The position numbers were made by a program, and so were the translations under genes. The notes beneath the pieces were generated by a model. It ran no database searches and was not told the origin of the DNA. It saw only the letters and a list, made by a program, of their open reading frames with translations. A DNA stretch of 64,000 nt from Gigaspora rosea (Eukaryota; Glomeromycota; Glomeromycetes; Diversisporales; Gigasporaceae), in assembly GCA_003550325.1 (NCBI GenBank), contig QKWP01000246.1, positions 192,504 through 256,503 on the forward strand. Reading direction: 5' to 3'. How positions within the stretch are numbered: position 1 is the stretch's first letter; each line of letters opens with the position of its first letter. Below, piece by piece: positions 55,245-64,000 of the stretch.

Positions 55245-55976
55245 TTTTATATGTTATTATTGCCAATGTAGTTAAGCTAGCCAAACTATAAAAACCCACA
55301 ATCAAATAAATAATTTGCAACTCATAAACCTTAGGACTTTATTAATTCGATAAAATATCATTTTAACATTGAATTTATTAATTAATATAGTAATTATAAT
55401 TTTCTTATAAGATAATGTAATATAATCCTAATTCTATAATTATCCAATTTTTCTAAATGTCGTTTTTCTTTAATCGACCGACTAAGTGCGTTCTCAAGCG
55501 ACTTGATAAATGGGTGAAATGTGCTAAGAACTAAATTTTATTCAGTGGAAAATATTCTAACAAATAAAACGAACTTATCATTAGGATAAATAATAAGGTG
55601 TACATAGTTTATTACGCCAAAGAAAAAATTATAAATAACGAAAAATAGTCAAAATTTATAGCTACTAGAGTTTCATGCATTTTATTACATTATTATTATA
55701 CATATAATTGATGACCACGTTTCGTTTGATTTACATAATCCTGAAATGTGATTTTCTAAGATTCAAATTTTTATTGTTACGGCAGTTTTCAAAAATACGT
55801 GAACAACATACTGTATTTTTTTTTTTTTTAAACCCTTTCTATGAAGGGACGCCGGAAGGCGTGAACAACATCTTTTCATATAACCTACGTACGTGGAAAA
55901 AAATTTAGATAAGTAAAAGTTAAAAATCTGATTTTGAAATTCATTTTTTCGCATGAACAAAATGATTGATAAAAAT
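55245..55976 (+). repeat. F-box 3'-flank module, type I (copy 3)
   Basis: Inverted match to 39360-40330 and, for the distal part, 2025-2420. It carries an extra ~90-bp insertion (about 55785-55880) containing a GTTCACG pair and CCTTCCGGCGTCCCTTC, absent from the other copies. Confidence 0.75.
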
Positions 55977-55979
55977 GTA

Positions 55980-56229
55980 TCGTATTGGCGCGTAATAACG
56001 CACATGCGCGTTATTTCGAAACACGCCATTTTTTGAAATTTGATTTTTGACTCGAAATAACGCACATGCGCGTCCCGAAATAACGCGCCTCCTTATATGA
56101 GTAGATCATATACTGAATTGATCGACCCAAAATTTGTCAAAATGATTCAAAATATCGCGCATGCGCGTCCCGAAATAACGCGCAGGATCTCGAAATAACG
56201 CGCAGATGCGCGTTATTACGCGCCAATAG
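55980..56229. mobile_element. 250-bp CpG-rich MITE with empty-site support
   Basis: TIRs TATTGGCGCGTAATAACGC (left) and its inverse (right, ending 56228), extending over about 37 bp through GCGCGTTATTTCGA. The interior repeats CGAAATAACGCGCA and GCATGCGCG. GTA flanks both sides (55977-55979 and 56230-56232), and the paralogous flanks at ~2215 and ~39575 show the uninterrupted site. Strikingly GC/CpG-rich in an AT-rich region. Confidence 0.85.
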
Positions 56230-56244
56230 GTAAAGGATACTCTA

Positions 56245-56645
56245 ATAATTAATTGTCAAACTTAAAATTATAAATGAATGATTTATGACAATAATATGAA
56301 AATAGTAATCTATGAAAAAAAATTAAAATAAATAGAGTTAACCCTACAAGTTGAATTGAAAAAGCAACTTATGTCATTAGCAACTGCCCATATATTCATG
56401 ATAGGGTGATAGTAAATATAGTTAGAGTTTATATTTAATTTTTTTTTATAAATAAGCAGTTCATAAAAATGAATTTATTCCAAAAATCGATATATTTAAT
56501 ATATATAATATTATTAATTTTGTCTATTAGTAATTATAGCAACAATTCAAAGTATTTAACAGTCACATGGTGAAATATATAGAACAATATGCAATTTAAT
56601 ATATCTAATATTATAAATTCAGAAAATTGATAATTAAATAAGGTA
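56245..56645 (+). repeat. Dispersed repeat, copy 2 of two
   Basis: Direct match to 43885-44260 with a ~90-bp extra stretch in the middle (about 56375-56455). Confidence 0.75.
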
Positions 56646-57457
56646 TGTATATTGTTATACCCAATTTTTGGTTTTATAATTTAACAGTTCGCTATGCTTG
56701 TTGGTAAATTTTTTCTTAGTAAAGAAATAGCTTTATACAATTTACCTATTTTAAAAAGATCGATTATTTATTAAATATGCAAAACATTATTCTTGATTCA
56801 CCTGATCCATTTTGCTTAATCTAAACTAAAATAAAAAAAAATTGCTATTGCTCTTACCTAAATTATGATAAGGAGTTGTCTGTAAAAATGAATTTGGATC
56901 AAATTATAGACAATTTTATATTTTTAACATTAGTGTATTTTTGTAAATTAAATTATCGCAAATAAATCATCACTTAGAATCTATTTACAGCATAAAAATA
57001 TTTTTAAATATCAATAATAATTCTTTAACGCTCTAGTATTATTAATTTTCTAATAATTCAAAAAATTTTTAACTACAATTATTTAGCCTTAAGAAATTTG
57101 AAGACTTTTTGATAAAATTTCTTTTCATTCTAGTTATTATAACTTTGAATAAAATTTTTAATGTTGCTTATAAAAGATTTTGAACAAAAAAACTGCTACA
57201 CAATAACGATAGTACAATAAAAGAGCAAAATTACATATACTGATCTGAAGTCATATATTGGTTGAAACTTTTTAAATAGACACAGTCAGCTTTTTTTTAA
57301 CAATTTTTAAAATTTTTTATTAAAATTTATTAAAAAACTTACTGGTTATTATAATATATAAAACATTTTTTATAAAAATTTTCAAAATTTGACCCAGATG
57401 GGTTACAAGAACCAATTAATTAACTTTGCATGATCTTACTTATATTACTTAGCATGG
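56646..57457. other. No gene recognised
   Basis: AT-rich; no supported frame, RNA gene or repeat. Confidence 0.5.
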
Positions 57458-57465
57458 GTCAAGAA

Positions 57466-57626
57466 TAGAGGTGCAGGCGAATGCCATAACTTTTGTTGTA
57501 ACTTGTCGTAACATAATAAAGTTATGCAAAAATGTCATTACTCACTATAATTTTTACATACAGAGATAGTTATGACAGTTACGTCAAAAGTTACAACAAG
57601 TTACTGAAGTTTTGCATGCATCTCTA
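57466..57626. mobile_element. 161-bp hAT-type MITE, 8-bp duplication GTCAAGAA
   Basis: Ends TAGAGGTGCA and inverted TAGAGATGCA, flanked by GTCAAGAA at 57458-57465 and 57627-57634. The inner arms share AACTTTTGTTGTAACTTGT-like words in inverted order. Confidence 0.88.
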
Positions 57627-57836
57627 GTCAAGAATGATAGTAATTTTTATTTATTATTTATTTATTTCATTTCATTTCATTTTATTTTAGAGCAAGTTAA
57701 GAAAAATGGGCAGGTAGGTCAAAAACAATGTCTTTGATTAACTAAAATTAAATATGCCAAAAAAAAAAATTGCATTAAATCATGTTATTCCCAATAAAAA
57801 ATAATAATAATAAAAATACGTCAAATTATGCTATTG

Positions 57837-57893
57837 GAGTTAATAGAAATGGGACAAATTTATTAGATAGATTTGTCCCATTTCTATTGACTT
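57837..57893. repeat. Near-perfect 57-bp hairpin
   Basis: Arms of about 23 bp containing AATAGAAATGGGACAAAT and its inverse, around a 10-base loop. Probably a minimal MITE. No adjacent gene makes a terminator role likely. Confidence 0.7.
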
Positions 57894-59679
57894 CACCCCA
57901 AATATTTGCATTGTGAAATATTATATTTTTTTTATTAAGTCATTTTATGCATGCTGAGTTACATAATTAAAAAATTTTTAAAATAAAAATTAATACCGTA
58001 GAGCGCTGTATACAATTAAAAATTGAAAAAATGGGATGGCGGGTAATGCAAAATGAAAAATCAACTTTGCGTGGTTTTATGAATGCATAGCAATTAATAA
58101 TGGTTTTATTTGGCAGGCGAAAGATCCGAAGGATCACAGGGTGATCATTTTTTCATAAGAATTAGAAATGCATCTGGCTTTGAATATAGTGTGCTAACCT
58201 GAATCATAAAGAAGATCAGGCTGTGAGCGCATTAAAACATCCAGTAACGGATTTGTTTTTCTTTTTCTTTATAACAAATAAATCACTTAGTTTAATCAAG
58301 TCTATTTGGAGTATAAATAGTACTTATACGACCTACATTTATCATTAAAAAAAGAAAACATTAATGTAAATAATATATTCTATTTCAGAAAATATTAATT
58401 TAAGGATGTACTTATACGTATAACGTTCCTGGTTTTAGTGCGACTGCGTCACGCAGCTACCCTAATTAAAATAATAATCATAGTAATTAGTCACTGTCTA
58501 GTTACTTTTCACCCACCCTTGATCAAATTTTATGAGCATAAAAATGATCGGGTTGGACGGTCGGGACGGGTTTTGGAATGGACCCGACCCGAACTCGATA
58601 AAAAATTTTTAGGGTATGGGTCGGGTTTAATCAGGTTCGGGTCGGGTTTAAAATAACCCATACATTAAAAGAAATGTTGAAAAAACCCTAAGATACTTAA
58701 GAATGCACTAATTAATATCATATACTAATAAATTAAAAATCCCTTGCATGCACTTTAAAAATATCTTGTTATTTATGGCAAACTTTTCTATTGAATAGAT
58801 ATCTACTCAAAATCAAATAAAAAAATTTTTCAAAGATTCGAAATATCCGGAGTCGTTATAAAGAAACACGGTGAAAGAGAGACAACTATATTTTTATTGA
58901 TCAAATTAATTTCGTCAAGAGTTTCGTCCATAGTAATTACTTGCCCTAATCCTAACCATAATTCTAACCCTAATCTTGGTAGAATTATTTTCTCGATGAA
59001 TGAATTGAGCTGTCGATAAGATCGTAAAATCGACTGTCTGTAAATAGGTTTCTATGAAATAAGCTTAATTAATAAAACTACTCAAGTTTGTGATATTTAT
59101 CTTTATATAAAATCTCTCGTTTATTCATGTAAATACAGTGGTAAAACGTTATATTTAATCAATATATTTGATAATTTGTTGAAATTTAACGCTATGAATC
59201 CTAATTTGTTAAATAAATAATTTAGTGTAGTATTCAGGCGTGATGCTGTCATTTTTTTATGTTTCATTATGCTAAACTTTATCTAAAAGATCCCATAAAT
59301 GTTGAAGATATATTAATCTATCTACAAATATGACACGACATAAATTTCCATAAATATGACAGAACCGTGTCACCATTAATTATGCCTGACCAATGACGAA
59401 ACCCATGACGAAAAATAAATTTTATAGACAAATGTAAGAAAATTAAAAATAAGGTGATTTTCTTTTAGGAGTCATTGAAAACTAGTTAATGGAAATAAAT
59501 TAGTCCATGTGAACTTAATCTTTTGGTCATCATTATATCTACCCAGTTCTGCAGTTTCTTATCTGACATCTCCCGATGATTTATATCATCTGGATAGTCG
59601 ACGAAGAAAACTATCGATAATGAAATAGTTATCTGTTTCAAATTCATTGTAATCTAAAAATTAATTATTTTAAGAGCTT
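57894..59679. other. No gene recognised; short repeats only
   Basis: Holds the GTTCCTGG...ACGCAGCTACC word pair at 58427-58475 (also at 36298) and a GGGTCGGG/CCCGACCC cluster at 58545-58660 that may be subterminal repeats of a decayed element. A 72-codon frame at 58438-58656 crosses these repeats and is not believable as a gene. Confidence 0.5.
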
Positions 59680-60010
59680 GTCCTGTGTACCAATACCATA
59701 CAATTCTGGTCACCATGCAATACTGATCCGCTGTAATCTCATGTTATAGATTTTTTTTATAAAAACACATAATGTGAAATGTGGATAGGTACTGTGCTTG
59801 ATAAAGTGTTATAATTGTGATGTTGACTTTGTTAAATAAATTTACATAACATAAATATACTCTTTGTACATAATAAATTCGATGTTAATAATAATGTTTG
59901 TTTTAGAGTCACATTTGAGATTTAGCTTGGTTTTATCTTAAATTTGATTTTGACAGTATTTATTGAATCCAAACTTATATATATTGACAATAGTACTTAT
60001 GAAAATAGCA
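59680..60010 (-). repeat. F-box 3'-flank repeat, type II (copy 2)
   Basis: Matches 13065-13455 and 60246-60622 in part (ACCATACAATTCTGGTCACC, TGATGTTGACTTTGTTAAAT). It lies just 3' of an F-box C-terminal relic on the minus strand. Confidence 0.7.
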
Positions 60011-60245
60011 TAAAATGCTTTTGGTCATGGATAAAAGGAATTTATATAAATCAGCAATTAACAACAATATATTCACATATACCAATGTAAAATATGCACC
60101 AACCTCTTTTATAAAATTATTATTCAAATTCAAGTGTCTATCTACACCCACATAATTTAATGCTTTGTTCCGCAAACAGAATTCAATTAACGCTTTAGAA
60201 TTTTTCTCATTATCAAGATAGACAATTAACAGTTTAGCCATACTG
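60011..60245 (-). pseudogene. F-box C-terminal relic
   Basis: The minus strand encodes KLLIVYLDNEKNSKALIEFC, then LRNKALNYVGVD and FIKEVGAYFTLV, the conserved end of the family. The upstream body is missing: the relic is cut at 60245, where the 3' flank of the next F-box gene begins. It is therefore the leftover of a tandem copy. Confidence 0.8.
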
Positions 60246-60622
60246 ATCAACTTCGATCACATGCTATAGATTTTTTTTTTAAAAAAGAATACGTATACGA
60301 TGAAACATGAATGTATACTGTACTTGACTAAAAGTGATGTTGACTTTGTTAAATAGATTTACAAAACTTATATGAAAGTTATAAATATTTGTACTCTTTG
60401 TACTTAATAAATTCGATGTTAATATTTTATCTAATTGATAAAGTTCGAAAGTTTTTGAATTGTGAATGAATTTATTATGTTTAAGGCCAACAATTGCGAT
60501 TTGGAACAGCTTTATTATATTCTAGATTTTGATCTTGGTGTTTTTATAATTTCGTCAACTTAATACATTGACAATTGACACATAAAATAACATAAATCCA
60601 CAAATATAGAAATTTATAAGAA
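60246..60622 (-). repeat. F-box 3'-flank repeat, type II (copy 3)
   Basis: Downstream region of the intact gene at 60623. Closest match is 13065-13455. Confidence 0.75.
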
Positions 60623-62185
60623 TTAGCAATTAACACTAATACGTTGACTTGGTACCAAAACAACATTTGCATCATGTGCTTCAGCCTCTTTTCTAAAATT
60701 TTCATCTAAATCTGAATATCTGTATACACCAACATAATTCAAAGATTTGTTTCGTATACAGAATTCAATTAAAGCTCTAGTATCTTTCTCGTCATCAAGG
60801 CGAAAGATTATCAGTTTTTTTAAAGGTGCGTTGCAATAATTGAGGAAAATGTCTAGACATGGTTGACATAGTAGAAAAGTATCTCCTAAGTCAAGATATT
60901 GCAATGTTAACGGCAAAATTTCTGCAAATTGAATAACGCGTACTTTCAGCTCTTCTTCTTGAATATCGTCGTCAAAAAAGCACCGTAACGAGAGAAATTG
61001 AAGCTTTTGTAAGCTACCAATAAGCTCTAGGAGTTGTATAGAAATTTCAATACTCGAAATATAGAGATATGTAATGTTTGGGCAGAAGGACTTAAATGCT
61101 TCTAGAAAAAACAATGCTTCATCAAAATCATCTGAATTTTTTGACTCAAACCTTAATTGCTGTATTAATAAACCATACTTTTCTAAAATTAATGGTATAG
61201 TATGCACATCAATCGCGCAATTAACTATATCCAAAGTACTGATTTTACAATCTAATAAATTCAACAGCTTCGAACTACAATTCCAAATACGAAGCGTTTC
61301 TAAATTTTTGCAATCTTTAAGTACCTCGAACTCTTTGCTATAAGCACATCCTTCTATTGCAACTTCTTGTAAAGAGTTTTTTTGATACTCTAAAGTCGAA
61401 ATGATGCCATAAAATTCTGTAGGATGGTCTTCTCCAACTAAGTTAAACCATTTAAGTTGATCTTGTGATTTAATAATTTGTATAATAGCATGAAATAAAG
61501 AATGAAATGATCGAGGTCCATATTCAGAATAAATTTCAAGTTCCAGAGAACTAATTGTCGTAATATTTTTTGCTAAAACCTTTAAGAATGCAGTAGCATT
61601 TTCGATATTGAATTCTGGTATTACTGACAAAGATAAATTTTGTAATCTTGAGAAAAATAACTCATTTCGTCCTATTGAATAAAAGATCTCTGGCTTAAAT
61701 TCAAACAATTCCGAAAACGATAAAACTAATTTATGCAAAACGGCGCCACTTTCAAATAATAACTTTAATAGTAAGTTAATTACAATATTCACTAGTGCAT
61801 CTAAATGATCTAAATGTATTTTGGATGATATCGGTTCAACAAGATTGAGACTGGTCCATACTCTAGCTTTAGATTCCAAATTAGATAGATTAAGGTCCTT
61901 TAAAAATTTTGCATAATTAAATAGTTTTCTGGAAATTTTCAAATTTATCCCATATTCTTTTAAAATGTAGATTTCGTCTTCGTCAAGGGATGAAAAATAT
62001 TCAGAAATGTATAAAGGTTTTTGATTGAATAAAAATGGATTTTGCCAAAGAATAGGTATTGACATTTTGCACCAATGTCGACTTACAAGAGAGCACGAGT
62101 ATAAGGAATTAGGATCTTTCTTTAGATTATTAAGAATATTCTCCATTAATTCAGGCATATCGCCCATGAGTATTTTCGATGCCAT
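60623..62185 (-). CDS. F-box/LRR-like protein, intact (520 aa)
   Basis: Open from ATG 62185 (MASKILMGDMPELMENILNN) to the stop at 60623. The frame stays open upstream to 62320, but that part overlaps the conserved promoter and the paralogs do not share it, so the MASK start is preferred. F-box about residues 10-55 (SLYSCSLVSRHWCKMSIPIL, WQNPF). Then come irregular leucine-rich segments (LQNLSLSVIPEF, ISSLELEIYSEY, LETLRIWNCSSKLLNLLD, LQFLSLRC, LQYLDLGDT) and the C-terminal block (LIEFCIRNKSLNYVGVYRYS). Expected to act as a Skp1-bound substrate adaptor of an SCF ubiquitin ligase; target unknown. It is the best undamaged template for the pseudogenes at 13456/21091 and 50209. Confidence 0.92.
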   Translation of the reverse strand: MASKILMGDMPELMENILNNLKKDPNSLYSCSLVSRHWCKMSIPILWQNPFLFNQKPLYISEYFSSLDEDEIYILKEYGINLKISRKLFNYAKFLKDLNLSNLESKARVWTSLNLVEPISSKIHLDHLDALVNIVINLLLKLLFESGAVLHKLVLSFSELFEFKPEIFYSIGRNELFFSRLQNLSLSVIPEFNIENATAFLKVLAKNITTISSLELEIYSEYGPRSFHSLFHAIIQIIKSQDQLKWFNLVGEDHPTEFYGIISTLEYQKNSLQEVAIEGCAYSKEFEVLKDCKNLETLRIWNCSSKLLNLLDCKISTLDIVNCAIDVHTIPLILEKYGLLIQQLRFESKNSDDFDEALFFLEAFKSFCPNITYLYISSIEISIQLLELIGSLQKLQFLSLRCFFDDDIQEEELKVRVIQFAEILPLTLQYLDLGDTFLLCQPCLDIFLNYCNAPLKKLIIFRLDDEKDTRALIEFCIRNKSLNYVGVYRYSDLDENFRKEAEAHDANVVLVPSQRISVNC

Positions 62186-62312
62186 AAGTACTGTACGTAT
62201 GTACGTATTAACGTTAATTGAGAAAAGAATTTGTTGGGGAAGATCGCACGCGCGTACGTGGATCGTTATTTTTATAGCTATAAATAGTATGATCATAACA
62301 ACCAGATGATCT
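62186..62312 (-). promoter_or_regulatory. F-box family promoter module
   Basis: Minus strand order: AGATCATCTGGTTG (62299-62312), TATAAAAA (62269-62276), CGATCCACGTACG, GATCTTCCCCAACAAATTC, CAATTAACGTTAATACGTAC, ATG at 62185. Same arrangement as at 50121-50208. Confidence 0.7.
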
Positions 62313-62600
62313 GTTAGCATTATATGTCCGAGCTCATCATATGATGTTCATCATATTACACAAACGCGTTAATATGCATATGTTGGTAACATTAAAGCAC
62401 AAATATAGACACGCGTGCGGACAGACAAGTAGATAAAAAAGTAAAATTTGTCAAGATTTTTACAATTGAAGCACATCTCAGGAAGGTAATTTTTGTATCA
62501 CTTTGCATAGAAACTAAGGGTCCGTCGCTACGCTCCGGCCAATTAACTAATAAAGAATTTTTTTTAGTTGTTTAATCAATAAATTTAGTCCAAAATATTT
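62313..62600. other. No gene recognised
   Basis: Spacer with a GC-rich word pair GGGTCCGTCGCTACGCTCCG near 62519. Nothing else supported. Confidence 0.45.
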
Positions 62601-63740
62601 CTCAATAATACCGATAATACAGAACGAACGATCAATATTTAGATAATTTCAAAATTTCAAATGATATCCAAAATTTTGACCGATTTTAGGATGCATGTGA
62701 TCTGGCAATCAAAATGCATAGTCAATTAATATATAAATTATTAAATTTCTGGACGTTCAAGGTAATTCTCGTTATAAACGCCAAGTCTTAAGCGCACAAA
62801 AGTGAAAAGATGATATTTTTTTGAGTACAAACTTTTTTTTTGAATACAAACAAATAAAAAAAAAAAAAAGAAAAAAATGGGACCTAAAAAGGTCACTGCT
62901 GCTAGCCGTGCACAAGAGTTTCCGGAGGACTTTGTCTTGGATTCCGGTGCCATTTTTGCAACCACAGCATTAATTACCAAAATAAAGCTTTAATCACTGG
63001 ACACATAAACAGTAAAGTGCATAAAAATAAACGCGAAGCATACCTAAACTCCAGAAATAAAACCCGGCAACAATGTCTTCCATCATCTTTGACTGCGACA
63101 GACAAAAAAAATGAAATTATCTGCGATCTTGTACAGCATGGGTTGAGTCAGACATACCAATGGAAAAACTTGACAAGTTTCGTGGATTTCTAAATATGTA
63201 CTGTAAAGAGGGTGGATCTATACCTTTGGCTGGTACTTTATGTCGATCATATTTGCCAAAAGTTTTTGATGAACATTTAAAAGATTACATTACATATTTA
63301 GTGAAAAACCTATAGCAGTCATAATCGATAAAACAACTGATGTAAATGGGCATAGTGTAGTTAACAAATTATTTTCATATCAAGGAATAACAAAACTTGT
63401 ATCAGTTGATTATTTGCAACCAGTGAATTATTCAACTATAGGCGGACTTATTTTACGTCTTTTAACTGAATGGAATATTTCTTTTACTTTCCAAAATTGT
63501 TTGTTATTGATTCTGCTTCATAAATAAAGAAATGTTTTTGTAAAGCTATAAGCCCTGTAATGCAACAATTAAAACATAATACATGTACTTGCCCAGCTCA
63601 TATTGTAAACTTAATCAGGTAAATAATAATTATCATTATAATAATGGTATTATTATTTATCAATATATATTAATAAATTTATATTTATTATTTTAGAGAA
63701 TCATGGTTGTCAATTTTTCATTTTGATCTTGTTAAAACAT
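62600..63740 (+). pseudogene. hAT transposase relic, second copy (truncated)
   Basis: ATGGGACCT at 62878 begins MGPKKVTAASRAQEFPEDF, matching the leader of the copy at 38445. After frame changes it continues as CHFCNHSINYQNKALITGHI (BED-like finger), IIDKTTDVNGHSVVNKLFSY and LVSVDYLQPVNYSTIG. The upstream leader (AAATGATATCCAAAATTTTG, 62650-62675) also matches the 5' untranslated part of the first copy. A GT-AG intron (about 63618-63697, GTAAATAATAATTATC to TATTTTAG) sits at the same place as in the first copy. The dimerisation domain is absent: the copy ends near 63740. Confidence 0.8.
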
Positions 63741-63851
63741 TAATTTCAAAGAAAATTACTACTTATCACCAGTAGTGATCATCACCAGTATAGTTTTTTT
63801 AGGGTCAGGGTGCAGTTTTAAAAATTTTTTGTTTTTTATAATATAATGTAG

Positions 63852-64000
63852 ACTAGTGTTCCTATGAACCTGAACTGAACTGAACTTAGGTCAAGTTCAG
63901 GTTCAGGTTCAGGTTCAGTATTGAACTTTTATAGCTGGTTCAGGTTCAGTTCAGGTTCAGTTCATAAGTTCATGAACATGTTCAGGTTCAGTCTGGTGTT
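63852..64000 (+). repeat. Start of a hAT-like element with GGTTCA-type subterminal repeats
   Basis: TAGTGTTCCTATGAACCTG is followed by many GAACTGAACT, GTTCAGGTTCAG and GTTCATGAAC words up to the window end. A TAG(T/G)GTTCC start plus dense short repeats parallels the proven hAT-type element at 42483. The other end lies outside the window. Confidence 0.5.

Noticed and set aside
62186-62320. 45-codon N-terminal extension of the intact F-box gene
   Set aside because: It covers the conserved promoter words and is absent from the start of every paralog; the MASK start at 62185 is preferred.

Overview
The window looks like nuclear DNA of an arbuscular mycorrhizal fungus, most like the Rhizophagus/Glomeromycotina type. 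This is inferred from very AT-rich non-coding DNA, short GT-AG introns, and the mix of gene families: Sel1-repeat proteins, a tyrosine-kinase-like (TKL) kinase with an HRDLHSGN catalytic loop, a BTB-domain relic and a dense F-box/LRR-like family. All of these are strongly expanded in that group. No bacterial operon features, rRNA, tRNA or CRISPR array were seen. Few intact genes are present; most of the window is transposon sequence and relics of one gene family.

Layout. 1-3.13 kb: a large element with ~102-bp terminal inverted repeats (TIRs) that carries a palindromic 103-bp-unit array with telomere-like motifs, a 16-bp minisatellite and a copied F-box 3' flank. 3.2-5.3 kb: smaller TIR elements, one Tc1/mariner-like with TA duplications. 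7.0-9.5 kb: a Sel1-repeat gene (one in-frame TGA) and a TKL kinase gene with a clear 88-bp intron. 10.7-12.5 kb: two fused partial F-box pseudogenes. 13.1-22.5 kb: an F-box gene split by a 7.5-kb Ty3/gypsy LTR retrotransposon with a 4-bp GTAT target duplication; one LTR also carries a 139-bp MITE (miniature inverted-repeat transposable element). 22.5-27 kb: MITEs, poly(A) and degenerate repeats. 27.0-33.0 kb: a LINE (endonuclease, reverse transcriptase, RNase H) on the minus strand. 36.3-39.1 kb: a complete but decayed hAT element inside an F-box upstream region. 40.3-41.9 kb: an intact F-box gene, then several hAT-type MITEs with exact 8-bp target duplications. 44.4-46.4 kb: an old ~110-bp tandem array. 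48.2-50.1 kb: four MITEs. 50.2-51.7 kb: an F-box gene with two frameshifts. 52.1-53.1 kb: a BTB pseudogene. 53.3-56.6 kb: a chimeric F-box pseudogene, its duplicated 3' flank and a CpG-rich MITE. 59.7-62.3 kb: an F-box C-terminal relic followed by a second intact F-box gene. 62.6-64.0 kb: a second hAT transposase relic and the start of another hAT-like repeat.

The unifying theme is birth and death of an F-box family. There are nine recognisable loci, of which two have open full-length frames (minus strand, 515 and 520 residues). The copies share a promoter module, and many share 3' flanks, so duplication moved gene plus flanks. Most of the other structure is transposons landing in these copies, and the paralogs often supply the uninterrupted site needed to define insertion boundaries.
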